A model generated the notes under the pieces. That model had not been told where the DNA came from. It searched no databases and saw nothing but the letters and a program-made list of their open reading frames with translations. Below, piece by piece: positions 8,914 to 18,238 of a DNA stretch of 64,000 bases. Source of the stretch: Stutzerimonas stutzeri (GTDB lineage: Bacteria > Pseudomonadota > Gammaproteobacteria > Pseudomonadales > Pseudomonadaceae); the NCBI RefSeq assembly GCF_038561965.1, contig NZ_CP139348.1, positions 4,402,001-4,466,000 of the forward strand, in the 5' to 3' direction. The position numbers were made by a program, and so were the translations under genes. How positions within the stretch are numbered: position 1 is the stretch's first letter; every line of letters begins with the position of its first letter.

Positions 8914-10263
8914 TCAATTCATCCCGGGCAATTGGACCTGAGCGCGCACGTCATCCATCGGCACGGCGGCCAGGGGGGCCACGACCCCCTGGTTGCGCAG
9001 CAAAGAACCGCTGACCGCCTGAATGCGGTAGTGACTCAATGCCTCACTAAAGCGCACGTCTTCGAGACGGCGCGCAGCGGTGAACAACTCGTTCTCGCTG
9101 TCCAGCAAATCCAACAGGGTGCGCTCACCTAGGGTGAACTGCTGCTGATAGGAATCACGTACGCGGCTGCTACGGTCTACGTAATCCTGCGCGATCGGCA
9201 GCTGCAGCCGGGCATTATTCAGCGCGTTCCACGCCAGCCCCATTTCCTCGCTGAGCAGGCGCAAGGCGTTGTTACGGATGTCCATGGCTTGCCCGACCTG
9301 GTTGGCGCGAGCGCGCAGATCGGCGCTGTTGCTACCACCGGCGAACAGGTTGTAGCGCATGCGCACCATCGCCTGCCATTCGTTCTCGTGCCCACGTACG
9401 CCATCAATGTTGTTGTTCGCGCCACTGGCCAGCTCAAGCGCGAAGCGCGGGTAAAAATCGGACTTCGCAGCCTGCATCTGCGCCTCAGCGGCGTTGACGT
9501 CCGACTGCGCCGAACGCAGCTGTGGATTTTCCACCAGCATCTTCTCGCGAGCCTGCTCCAGGCTCGGCGAAAGCTCTACCGTGGCCAGCGAGGGCCTGCT
9601 CAGATCACGGGGCATCTGGCCAACCAGAGCGAAGTAGTTGACCTGGCTATCGGCAAGATTGGTCTGTTCTGTAATCAGATTGTTGCGCGCCTGAGCCAGG
9701 CGGGCCTCTGCCTGATCGAGATCGGCCATACGGCCAACACCCTGGCGGCTGCGCATGCTGATCTGGTCGAAAATGCGCTCATGGCTGCGCAGGTTTTCTT
9801 CTGCCAGACGCACCAGAGCCTCGCGACGGAGTACGTCCAGGTATACCTGGGTCACTTCCAGCGCAGTGCGCTCCGCACTGCCCATCAATTCATAGGCGCG
9901 CGCGTTGACCGTAGAACGCTGACGCTTGACTTCGCTGGACGTAGCGAAACCGTCGAAGAGCATCTGTTGGGCGGTCAGGCTCGCCTCGCCACGGCTCAAC
10001 GTCCGGTAGCCGTGCTCGTCGCCCTGCCGAGTGCTGACGCTATCGGTGCCCTCACGACCATAACCGGCCACCACATCCACGCGCGGCAGGTAGCCACCTT
10101 TAGCGGATCGCAGCTGCTCCTCGGCCGCCATACGGGCGTGAACACCTGCGCTGATTTCAGGGTGAGTGTCGAGCGCGCTGCGCATCGCTTCTTGCAAGGA
10201 CTGCGCGTGAGCGGCGGCCGAAACAGCGAGGAACAGGGGAAGCACCAAGGCGAAAGGCTTCAT
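8914..10263 (-). CDS. lapE: LapE-type TolC-family outer-membrane channel
   Basis: Outer-membrane efflux protein of 449 residues with a clear signal peptide (MKPFALVLPLFLAVSAAAHA, cleaved before QSLQEAM). It shows the two OEP repeats of TolC (SLQEAMRSALDTHPEI; RVRDSYQQQFTLGERTLLDL) and long heptad-rich helices. In the Lap system LapE forms the trans-envelope pore, and the uncleaved adhesin is thought to remain threaded in it through its N-terminal retention module. First gene of the minus-strand operon; its promoter must lie in the 306-base region shared with the adhesin gene. Confidence 0.92.
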   Translation of the reverse strand: MKPFALVLPLFLAVSAAAHAQSLQEAMRSALDTHPEISAGVHARMAAEEQLRSAKGGYLPRVDVVAGYGREGTDSVSTRQGDEHGYRTLSRGEASLTAQQMLFDGFATSSEVKRQRSTVNARAYELMGSAERTALEVTQVYLDVLRREALVRLAEENLRSHERIFDQISMRSRQGVGRMADLDQAEARLAQARNNLITEQTNLADSQVNYFALVGQMPRDLSRPSLATVELSPSLEQAREKMLVENPQLRSAQSDVNAAEAQMQAAKSDFYPRFALELASGANNNIDGVRGHENEWQAMVRMRYNLFAGGSNSADLRARANQVGQAMDIRNNALRLLSEEMGLAWNALNNARLQLPIAQDYVDRSSRVRDSYQQQFTLGERTLLDLLDSENELFTAARRLEDVRFSEALSHYRIQAVSGSLLRNQGVVAPLAAVPMDDVRAQVQLPGMN

Positions 10264-10388
10264 GAGGCGTATTCCGAAAGAGTTGAGCGAGTGGCAAGGC
10301 CAAGGCGGTGGCAGAGCGCATAACGGGCCGGATTGGTACGTAATGCCACTACTGACTAAGCGTCTGCACCTTAATAAAAATACGTGCC

Positions 10389-10407
10389 TGATATCACAGT
10401 GACATCA
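10389..10407. promoter_or_regulatory. Second imperfect inverted repeat in the lapE/lapA region
   Basis: Arms TGATATCAC and GTGACATCA, with one mismatch, around a single A. It lies about 50 bases from the FleQ-like site. I do not recognise the cognate protein; it could be an operator or chance in an A+T-rich stretch. Confidence 0.35.
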
Positions 10408-10440
10408 GCGGGCGCATTGTTTAACATCACACTATCAAGG

Positions 10441-10454
10441 GTCAATAGATTGAC
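10441..10454. promoter_or_regulatory. Candidate FleQ binding site
   Basis: The 14-mer GTCAATAGATTGAC differs by one base from the FleQ consensus GTCaNTAAATTGAC described for Pseudomonas. It is the core of a longer inverted repeat (10438-10457) with 9-base perfect arms AGGGTCAAT/ATTGACCCT around an AG centre. It lies 115 bases before the adhesin start and about 180 bases before the lapE start. FleQ is a c-di-GMP-responsive regulator known to act on lapA promoters in P. putida. That it binds here is inference. Confidence 0.72.
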
Positions 10455-10569
10455 CCTCCACTCGTCGACTTTTTTCAAGCGTCAAAAAAACACTAGATAC
10501 TTTCAGTGCAGTCAGCGGCACCCTATCAGCCGCCAGACCGGACCACATCTACCATTCGGAGCAAAGAGC

Positions 10570-13500
10570 ATGAGCTCTAACTACGTCGTCGTGAAAAGCG
10601 TTATCGGCCAAGCGTTTGCCATCTCGGCGGAAGGAGTCCGTCGCGCTCTGTTTGAAGGTGACCGGCTGTTTAGCGGCGAGCAGGTGCTGACCGAACCCGG
10701 CAGCGCCGTTACGCTGGAGCTACCGAATGGTGAAATGGTGAGCTTAGGCGAGTCGGCATCCTGGCAGGCTGGCGAGCTGGCCAGCGCAGGTGAATCCGAG
10801 CCGATCTCGGACCTGGAACAAGCCATCGCCGACGGTTTCGACCCGACTACCGACCTTGAAGCAACCGCTGCCGGTCCTGGCGCGGGCGGTGGTGCCGGCG
10901 GCTCCGGTGGCGGTCACACCGCCATCGTTCTGGATGAAACCGGTGAGCAAGTACAAGCCACTATCGGCTTCAGCACAGATGGTCTGTCCTCGGCAGCCCT
11001 TGCCAACGAAGAAGACAGCGGCGCGCCGGTCAATACCTTCCTCGATACCACCGCACCGGACGCTCCGACGGTTTCTCTGCAGTTCGACAGTGCCAATCCG
11101 ACCGACCGCATCACCAACAACGGCACGCTGAACATCGGCGACATCGAAACCGGCGCTACTGTGGAATACAGCACCGATGGCGGGCAGACCTGGACCTCGT
11201 CCTTTACGCCGGCAGAAGGCAGTAACACCGTTTCCGTGCGCCAGACCGACGCGGCCGGGAATACATCGAGCGCCACGACTATCAGCTTCGTGCTCGATAC
11301 GCAGGCCCCGGTACTGACCATTACGATCGACCCGATCACAGAAGACAACGTCCTCAATGCCAGTGAACATGGCGGCGACATCGTGACCGTCACGGGCAAA
11401 GTCACAGGCGAAGTTGCGGTAGGCGACACCGTGACACTGACGCTGGGCGGCAGCAGCTATTCGGGCGCGGTCATTGAGCTACCCAGTGGAGAGCTTGGCT
11501 TTAGCATCAACGTGGGCACTGGGGAGTTGGCAGATAACACGCAGATCAGCGCGGTCGTCAGCCACACCGATGCCGCCGGTAATGTGGGGACAGCACAGAC
11601 ATCCAACCAGTACACAGTGGATATCGAAGCCCCATCAATTACTACCGGACAAGAGTTCACTTACAGCGAAAACCAGCCTAGCGGAGCCCTGATCGGCAGC
11701 GTTAGCGCCCAGGATACTGTTGGCGTGACCGCCTTCCGGTTCGCCGCCACCGGTAGCGATACCAGTGCCGATGGCTATTTCCAGATCGACACGCAAGGAC
11801 GCATTACGCTGACCCAGGCGGGCGCTCAATCCGGGGTCAATGATTTTGAGCAGGCGCCGAACCAACACAGCTACGCGATAGAAGCCCTCGACGCCGCAGG
11901 CAATGTCTCAGTGGCCGCCATCACGCTGATCGAAGCCAACCTGAATGACAACGCGCCGGTCGCCATGGACGACAGCCTAGTTGCCACCGAAGACACCGTC
12001 ATCACCTACTCGGCGGCCGACCTGCTGGGCAATGATAGCGACGTGGACAGCGCCAACCTGAGCATCGCCAGTGTCACCAGCGGCAGTGGCGGAACTGCAG
12101 TACTCAATACCGATGGCACCGTCACCTTCACCCCCGATGCCAACTTCAATGGCGCGGCCAACTTCAGCTACACCGTCACGGACGGCACCTTCACATCTAA
12201 TACCGCCACAGTGACCGTTAACGTCGCAGCGGTGAACGATGCACCGGTCGCCCAGGCCACTCAGGCCGAAGCCAGCGAGGATACGGGGTTGGTTACCGGC
12301 CAGCTTTCCGCATCCGATGTCGACGTAGGCGACTCTCTGAGCTTCAGCCTGAACGATGCTGCACCTGCCGGTTTCACCCTTGCCGCGAATGGCAGCTGGG
12401 CGCTGGATACCAGCGATGCGGCCTATCAGCACCTCGCTCAAGGCCAAACGCTAACGCTGCAGGTGCCCTTCACGGTCACCGATGCAGCCGGTGCAAGCAG
12501 TAGCGAAAGCCTCACCCTCGTCATCACCGGCACCAATGACCTGCCCATCGCTCAGCCAGCCTCGGCCAGCGCCATTGAAGGCGCAACTACCACCGTTGGT
12601 GCAGTGAGCGCAGCCACCGAGGGCTCGGCAATAACCCTGACCGTCATCACCAGCGCCGCCGGCGAGACGGTAAGCTTTGACTGGCAATTCGCTACTTCGG
12701 ACTACTTGCCCTATAACGACTTCGCCTTCGTGCAGGTCAACGGCCAGCCCGTGCAGGTATTGAGCGACGTCGCCACGGTCGGCGACCGTGGCAACTCTGG
12801 CGTGCAAGGCTTCAGCCATCGGTTCGACGTGCCAGGAACCTACACGCTCGTGATCGGCATTGCCGACGTGAACGATAGCGGCGTCAATTCGACGCTTTCG
12901 CTGAGCAACCTGTCCACGAACGCAACCGCAGACGCGAGCGTTGGGGACGTGATCCCAGCCAGCGCAGGCTGGACGCTTACCACCAACGGTGCGACCAACG
13001 CTGATCTGTCCAGCCTCATACAACTTGGCACGCTAAGCGGCCAGCTGCTCGCCAGCGATGTTGATCAAGGCGCAACCCTGAGTTTCGGCCTGCCCGGCGA
13101 CGCACCGGCCGGCTTTACGCTGGGCAGTGATGGCCGCTGGACCTTCGATGCTACCGACAGCGCCTACGACTCACTGGCCGCTGGCGAGATACAAACATTG
13201 GTCATTGCCTATGAGGTGACAGACCAGCACGGTGCCGTCGGCCAAAGCACGCTGACCCTGACCATTACGGGTACGAACGACGCCCCCATCGCTCAGCCCG
13301 GAACCGTCAGCATCGACGAAGACGACTTGCTCAGCGGACAGCTATCGGCTAACGACGTGGACAATGGTGCGGTTCTGAGCTTCGCTGCCACAGACTCTCT
13401 GCCCGCTGGCTTCAGCCTCAACAGCAACGGAGCCTGGACCTTCGACGCGGCCGACCAGGCATACCAGTCTCTGGGCCAGGGCGAATCACTAACCCTTACA

Positions 13501-16500
13501 GTGCCTTATCGCGTGACGGATGAGCATGGGGCTAGCGGCAACAGCAGCCTGACCGTCACCATCACCGGCACCAACGATGCTGCCGTGATCGCCGGTGATG
13601 TCGCTCAAACAGCTGCTGAAACCAACGCACCGCTGACCCTCAACGGCACGCTGACCAGCACCGACGTCGATAACACCGACAACAGCTTCACCGCAGCAAC
13701 CATCGTGCGTGACAACGGCACCTTCACCCTGGCCGCAGACGGTCAGTGGACCTTCGTCGCCAGCAGCGCTTTCAATGAGCTGAATGTCGGCCAGCAGGTT
13801 CAGGAAAGCTTCGAGGTCACCAGCATTGATGGCACGCCGGCCACCGTGACCGTCACCATCACCGGCACCAACGATGCCGCCGTGATCGCCGGTGATGTCG
13901 CTCAAACAGCCGCTGAAACCAATGCACCGCTGACCCTTAACGGCACGTTGACCAGCACTGACGTCGATAACGCCGACAACAGCTTCACTGCAGCAACCAT
14001 CGTGCGTGACAACGGCACCTTCACCCTGGCCGCCAATGGTCAGTGGACCTTCGTCGCCAGCAGCGCTTTCAATGAGCTGAATGTCGGCCAGCAGGTTCAG
14101 GAAAGCTTCGAGGTCACCAGCATTGATGGCACGCCGGCCACCGTGACCGTCACCATCACCGGCACCAACGATGCCGCCGTGATCGCCGGTGATGTCGCTC
14201 AAACAGCTGCTGAAACCAACGCACCGCTGACCCTCAACGGCACGCTGACCAGCACCGACGTCGATAACACCGACAACAGCTTCACCGCAGCAACCATCGT
14301 GCGTGACAACGGCACCTTCACCCTGGCCGCAGACGGTCAGTGGACCTTCGTCGCCAGCAGCGCTTTCAATGAGCTGAATGTCGGCCAGCAGGTTCAGGAA
14401 AGCTTCGAGGTCACCAGCATCGATGGCACGCCAGCCACCGTGACCGTCACCATCACCGGCACCAACGATGCCGCCGTGATCGCCGGTGATGTCGCTCAAA
14501 CAGCTGCTGAAACCAACGCACCGCTGACCCTCAACGGCACGCTGACCAGCACCGACGTCGATAACACCGACAACAGCTTCACCGCAGCAACCATCGTGCG
14601 TGACAACGGCACCTTCACCCTGGCCGCCAATGGTCAGTGGACCTTCGTCGCCAGCAGCGCTTTCAATGAGCTGAATGTCGGCCAGCAGGTTCAGGAAAGC
14701 TTCAGCGTCACCAGCATCGATGGCACGCCAGCCACCGTGACCGTCACCATCACCGGCACCAACGATGCCGCCGTGATCGCCGGTGATGTCGCTCAAACAG
14801 CCGCTGAAACCAACGCACCGCTGACCCTCAACGGCACGCTGACCAGCACCGACGTCGATAACGCCGACAACAGCTTCACTGCAGCAACCATCGTGCGTGA
14901 CAACGGCACCTTCACCCTGGCCGCCAATGGTCAGTGGACCTTCGTCGCCAGCAGCGCTTTCAATGAGCTGAATGTCGGCCAGCAGGTTCAGGAAAGCTTC
15001 GAGGTCACCAGCATTGATGGCACGCCGGCCACCGTGACCGTCACCATCACCGGCACCAACGACGCGCCTATCGCCCAAGACGATAGCTTCCAGACCGCCG
15101 AAGACACGCCGCTCAGCCTCGACTCAGCAGATTTGCTAGGCAACGACGGCGACCCGGACGGCGATGCGTTGTCGTTGGTAAATGTACAGAATGCGGTTAA
15201 CGGCACCGTCGAGCTGGCCAACGGAAACGTAGTATTCACTCCAACGGCAAACTACAGCGGCCCAGCATCCTTCGAATATACGGTCAGCGACGGTAACGGC
15301 GGCACTGCAACCGCCACCGCTATCCTTTCGATCGGTGCTGTTGCCGATGCCCCCGTACTAACTACAGCACCAACCTCCGCTCCTCAGCCAACCGGGTTAC
15401 TGCTACAGACCTGGAATCAACTTTCTGGCTTGAGCGGCACAGGCAGTGGCGCCAATCCATCAACGCTGAAAGCGACTATCGACGCAGCGGGATCCCCAGC
15501 TAGTTCATCGACACTAACCGATGCCAACGTAGGCAGCGTGGCCGCCGGGGTTGCGAACAAGCTGTCCGGTCTGATCTACCTAGAAGCTGGAAAAACTTAC
15601 ACATTTAGCGGTGTGGGTGATGACAGCGTCGCCGTAGTGATCGGCGGCACCAATGTCGCCAACGCGACTTGGGGTGGGTCCAGCGGTAGCTTCAGCGGAA
15701 ACTTTACGCCTGCAAGCTCCGGGTACTACACGCTGGCGATCTATCAGCACAACCAGTCCGGGGCAGGCAATCTAGACGTCAATCTCCGGGTCAATGGAGG
15801 CCCGGTCGAGGATCTGTCAACAGCGAATGTGGAGCTCTACCAGAACTCCACTGACCTGCTGGCCAACGGCTTGCGTCTATCGGAATTGTCCTACGACGCC
15901 TCTGGCAGCGCCTACTACCAGTCCTATGACTACAACGAGGGCGCTCAGGGCAGCACCATTCTCCTATCACGTCTGACGGCCGAACTGGTCGACCGCGACG
16001 GGTCAGAGAGCCTGTCGCTCGAGGTCTCGGACATTCCGGCCGGGGTGCGTTTGAGTGATGGCACGCACACGTTCACGGCAAACGGTGACGTAAGTAAGGT
16101 CGATATCAGCCAGTGGAACCTCGGGACATTGACCGTTACCCCGCCAACCGGCTATTCAGGCAAATTCGAGCTGACAATCAACGCGACCGCTACCGAGAAA
16201 AGCAATGGCGATGCGGCCAGCACCGCGCTCACCTTGCCAATTACTGTGCATCCAACCAACACGCTCCAGATTGGCGCAGACGGAAACAGCAACGCTGACA
16301 ACATTATCAACGGCGGCAACGGCAACGATGTGTTACTGGGCGATACTGGGGGTACGTTGACTACCATCCAGCCAGCAACGAACTACAACGTAGCGTTGCT
16401 AGTGGATGTATCCGGAAGCATGTCCACGGCACGAATGACGCTGATGAAAGAGGCACTGCGTGCGTTTACTAGTCAATTGGCCGAGCATGACGGCAAGGTA

Positions 16501-18180
16501 AACATCACCTTGATCAGCTTCGCTACTGGCGCAACTCAGGTGTTGGCGATTAGTGACTTCGATTCGGCTGCTGAGGTTTCACAGCTGCACGCAGCAATCA
16601 ACGGTTTGAACGCAAGCGGCAACACCAACTATGAAGCCGCATTCAATAGCGCAACCACATGGCTCCAAGGGCAGCCATCAGTCGGTTACCAGAACCTTAC
16701 TTACTTTCTCACGGATGGAGACCCAACCGCTTACGTCGATGCAAGCGGTGCCAATAGAACCGCCAGCTCGACTACTGCCACCGTTTTCGAAAACTCCTTG
16801 GAAGGCTTCGCCCCGTTAAGCGCGATAAGCCAGGTTCATGCCATCGGGATCGGCAGTGACATCAACCAAACCTATCTGAAGTTCTTCGACAACACCAGTG
16901 GAACGGGGCTGGCCTCCGGTGCAGTGAGCTTCGGCAACACCACAGAAACCACCAGCTTGGCCACATTTAGTTCCGGTGATACGGGCGTGCTGGGCTCTTC
17001 CAATAATTGGACCGGCGGCACGATCACGGGCGGAACACTAAGGGTCACCGGATCCAGCGCCGGAACAACAGCTACAAGCAGCGAGTTCGCTATTACCGCA
17101 GACGGTGCAACGCTTCGCTTTAGCGTCGCTACTACGAACTGGGTGAGCAACGGCTCGCAAAGCAGCCGCGATTCCTTCTCGTGGGCAGTGCAGAAACAAG
17201 CAATCGACGCAAATGGGGCGATCAGTTGGACGAGCGTAAGTACTGGTTCGTCAACGGGAAATATAACTTCATCGTCGCTAAGCAGCGGTACTTACCGGCT
17301 TGTTTATACCGTCAAGGACAACTCATCCAACGGTTCAACCGCCACGGCGCTTATCGATGATATTGCTCTCACAGCGACGGTGCCCATCAGCTACACCGCT
17401 CCGGTCGGTAGCGTCGACATCGTCAATAGCGCCGCCGACCTACAGGCTGCCTTGAACGGCGGATCGAGCAGTAACAGCCTTGTGTCGATAGGCAATGACA
17501 CAGTGAACGGCGGAGCGGGTCACGACATCATCTTCGGTGATGTTATCAATACCGATAAGCTGCCATGGGCTGAAAACAATCTGATAAAGCCGGATAACTT
17601 GCCCAACGGTTCGGGGGTTGCGGCGCTTGAGAAGTTCCTCGATATGAAGAATGGCGTCGAGCCTACCGACGCGGATCTGTACGGTTACATTCGCGCCCAC
17701 CATGAGCAATTCAACGTCGCAGACGACACTCGCGGCGGCAACGATATTCTCAATGGCGGCGCGGGTAATGACATTCTGTACGGCCAGGGTGGCAACGACA
17801 TTCTCATCGGCGGAGAGGGCAACGACATCCTCTACGGCGGAACCGGCGCGGATACCTTCGTTTGGAAAGCAGGCGACATTGGCAACGATGTCATCAAGGA
17901 CTTCAATGCGAGCGAAGGTGACCGGATCGATCTGCGCGACCTGCTTCAGGGCGAGAACGATGGCAACATCCTCAATTACCTGCGGATCGACACCGCCACG
18001 TCAACGCTACAGATCAGCACCACCGGAGTCCTGAATGACAGCGGCAGCAACGCTGACGTGACCATCAAGCTGGAAAACAGCGGCAGCGCTGTGAACCTCT
18101 CGTCCTACGGTTCGACCTCGGCGGATATCATCAATGCGCTGGTCGGTCAGCACGACCTGATCAAGATCGACCACACTTGA
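10570..18180 (+). CDS. lapA: LapA-like giant RTX adhesin, LapG-cleavable
   Basis: Cell-surface adhesin of 2536 residues. Residues 1-115 are the retention module, with the LapG target TAAG at 99-102 followed by a Gly-rich linker. Then come Ig-like modules (about 160-355), cadherin/VCBS-type modules (355-1003), five near-identical 99-residue VCBS-type repeats (1004-1498), another VCBS module, a PA14-like module (about 1608-1744), a first RTX-like stretch (about 1904-1930), a VWA domain from 1938 with MIDAS DVSGS at 1946-1950, RTX nonapeptides (about 2388-2430, GGNDILNGG and similar) and a type I C-terminal secretion signal. It is much shorter than P. putida LapA. The start chosen has a GGAG Shine-Dalgarno; the frame is open 62 codons further upstream without family support. 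Export should be by LapEBC and release by LapG. Confidence 0.93.
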   Translation: MSSNYVVVKSVIGQAFAISAEGVRRALFEGDRLFSGEQVLTEPGSAVTLELPNGEMVSLGESASWQAGELASAGESEPISDLEQAIADGFDPTTDLEATAAGPGAGGGAGGSGGGHTAIVLDETGEQVQATIGFSTDGLSSAALANEEDSGAPVNTFLDTTAPDAPTVSLQFDSANPTDRITNNGTLNIGDIETGATVEYSTDGGQTWTSSFTPAEGSNTVSVRQTDAAGNTSSATTISFVLDTQAPVLTITIDPITEDNVLNASEHGGDIVTVTGKVTGEVAVGDTVTLTLGGSSYSGAVIELPSGELGFSINVGTGELADNTQISAVVSHTDAAGNVGTAQTSNQYTVDIEAPSITTGQEFTYSENQPSGALIGSVSAQDTVGVTAFRFAATGSDTSADGYFQIDTQGRITLTQAGAQSGVNDFEQAPNQHSYAIEALDAAGNVSVAAITLIEANLNDNAPVAMDDSLVATEDTVITYSAADLLGNDSDVDSANLSIASVTSGSGGTAVLNTDGTVTFTPDANFNGAANFSYTVTDGTFTSNTATVTVNVAAVNDAPVAQATQAEASEDTGLVTGQLSASDVDVGDSLSFSLNDAAPAGFTLAANGSWALDTSDAAYQHLAQGQTLTLQVPFTVTDAAGASSSESLTLVITGTNDLPIAQPASASAIEGATTTVGAVSAATEGSAITLTVITSAAGETVSFDWQFATSDYLPYNDFAFVQVNGQPVQVLSDVATVGDRGNSGVQGFSHRFDVPGTYTLVIGIADVNDSGVNSTLSLSNLSTNATADASVGDVIPASAGWTLTTNGATNADLSSLIQLGTLSGQLLASDVDQGATLSFGLPGDAPAGFTLGSDGRWTFDATDSAYDSLAAGEIQTLVIAYEVTDQHGAVGQSTLTLTITGTNDAPIAQPGTVSIDEDDLLSGQLSANDVDNGAVLSFAATDSLPAGFSLNSNGAWTFDAADQAYQSLGQGESLTLTVPYRVTDEHGASGNSSLTVTITGTNDAAVIAGDVAQTAAETNAPLTLNGTLTSTDVDNTDNSFTAATIVRDNGTFTLAADGQWTFVASSAFNELNVGQQVQESFEVTSIDGTPATVTVTITGTNDAAVIAGDVAQTAAETNAPLTLNGTLTSTDVDNADNSFTAATIVRDNGTFTLAANGQWTFVASSAFNELNVGQQVQESFEVTSIDGTPATVTVTITGTNDAAVIAGDVAQTAAETNAPLTLNGTLTSTDVDNTDNSFTAATIVRDNGTFTLAADGQWTFVASSAFNELNVGQQVQESFEVTSIDGTPATVTVTITGTNDAAVIAGDVAQTAAETNAPLTLNGTLTSTDVDNTDNSFTAATIVRDNGTFTLAANGQWTFVASSAFNELNVGQQVQESFSVTSIDGTPATVTVTITGTNDAAVIAGDVAQTAAETNAPLTLNGTLTSTDVDNADNSFTAATIVRDNGTFTLAANGQWTFVASSAFNELNVGQQVQESFEVTSIDGTPATVTVTITGTNDAPIAQDDSFQTAEDTPLSLDSADLLGNDGDPDGDALSLVNVQNAVNGTVELANGNVVFTPTANYSGPASFEYTVSDGNGGTATATAILSIGAVADAPVLTTAPTSAPQPTGLLLQTWNQLSGLSGTGSGANPSTLKATIDAAGSPASSSTLTDANVGSVAAGVANKLSGLIYLEAGKTYTFSGVGDDSVAVVIGGTNVANATWGGSSGSFSGNFTPASSGYYTLAIYQHNQSGAGNLDVNLRVNGGPVEDLSTANVELYQNSTDLLANGLRLSELSYDASGSAYYQSYDYNEGAQGSTILLSRLTAELVDRDGSESLSLEVSDIPAGVRLSDGTHTFTANGDVSKVDISQWNLGTLTVTPPTGYSGKFELTINATATEKSNGDAASTALTLPITVHPTNTLQIGADGNSNADNIINGGNGNDVLLGDTGGTLTTIQPATNYNVALLVDVSGSMSTARMTLMKEALRAFTSQLAEHDGKVNITLISFATGATQVLAISDFDSAAEVSQLHAAINGLNASGNTNYEAAFNSATTWLQGQPSVGYQNLTYFLTDGDPTAYVDASGANRTASSTTATVFENSLEGFAPLSAISQVHAIGIGSDINQTYLKFFDNTSGTGLASGAVSFGNTTETTSLATFSSGDTGVLGSSNNWTGGTITGGTLRVTGSSAGTTATSSEFAITADGATLRFSVATTNWVSNGSQSSRDSFSWAVQKQAIDANGAISWTSVSTGSSTGNITSSSLSSGTYRLVYTVKDNSSNGSTATALIDDIALTATVPISYTAPVGSVDIVNSAADLQAALNGGSSSNSLVSIGNDTVNGGAGHDIIFGDVINTDKLPWAENNLIKPDNLPNGSGVAALEKFLDMKNGVEPTDADLYGYIRAHHEQFNVADDTRGGNDILNGGAGNDILYGQGGNDILIGGEGNDILYGGTGADTFVWKAGDIGNDVIKDFNASEGDRIDLRDLLQGENDGNILNYLRIDTATSTLQISTTGVLNDSGSNADVTIKLENSGSAVNLSSYGSTSADIINALVGQHDLIKIDHT
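10864..10875 (+). other. LapG cleavage motif in the adhesin (TAAG, residues 99-102)
   Basis: The four codons encode Thr-Ala-Ala-Gly, preceded by DPTTDLEA and followed by a Gly-rich linker. In P. fluorescens LapA, LapG cuts between the two alanines of a TAAG motif at nearly the same distance from the N-terminus. Position and context match the rule; cleavage itself is inferred. Confidence 0.85.
13579..15063 (+). repeat. Five tandem 297-bp coding repeats in the adhesin gene
   Basis: Five copies of a 297-base unit (99 codons) start at 13579, 13876, 14173, 14470 and 14767. Each encodes a VCBS-type module containing DVAQTAAETNAPLTLNGTL and ending TVTITGTND. Copies differ at few positions: copies 1 and 3 are almost identical (DNTDN, AADGQ), copies 2 and 5 share DNADN and AANGQ, and copy 4 has DNTDN with AANGQ and uniquely ESFSV instead of ESFEV. 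The mosaic pattern suggests recent duplication and gene conversion. Copy number may vary between strains and may be misassembled from short reads. Confidence 0.95.
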
Positions 18181-18186
18181 GGACAT

Positions 18187-18213
18187 GCCCTGCGCACCAA
18201 TGGTGCGCAGGGC
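18187..18213 (+). terminator. Perfect 12-bp hairpin between the adhesin gene and the 109-aa gene
   Basis: GCCCTGCGCACC and GGTGCGCAGGGC flank a 3-base loop. It starts 7 bases after the adhesin stop and ends 25 bases before the next start. There is no T-run after it, so it may be a partial terminator or an mRNA 3'-end stabiliser rather than a classic intrinsic terminator. Confidence 0.6.
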
Positions 18214-18238
18214 GCACATCTTCCGATCGGATAAACCC

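Larger units (their letters stand above)
10264..10569. promoter_or_regulatory. Divergent lapE/lapA regulatory region
   Basis: These 306 bases hold no gene. They are clearly richer in A+T than the neighbours (several A or T runs between 10370 and 10500) and must carry promoters for both the secretion operon and the adhesin gene. Two inverted repeats are present and listed separately. The reading frame of the adhesin is open back to 10384, but ATG 10570 has a GGAG Shine-Dalgarno and begins the recognisable retention module, so this region is taken as non-coding. Confidence 0.8.

Noticed and set aside
10384..10569. Upstream extension of the adhesin by 62 codons
   Set aside because: It would run through the A+T-rich FleQ-like operator region. 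The retention module and a GGAG ribosome site both point to ATG 10570.
13579..15063. The tandem repeats as a possible CRISPR array or mobile repeat
   Set aside because: The period of 297 bases is an exact number of codons, in frame, and encodes VCBS-type modules; there are no unique spacers.
13489..15078. A 529-codon minus-strand open frame through the adhesin repeats
   Set aside because: Its repeats are only the antisense reading of the five 297-base coding repeats. No start signal or family match.
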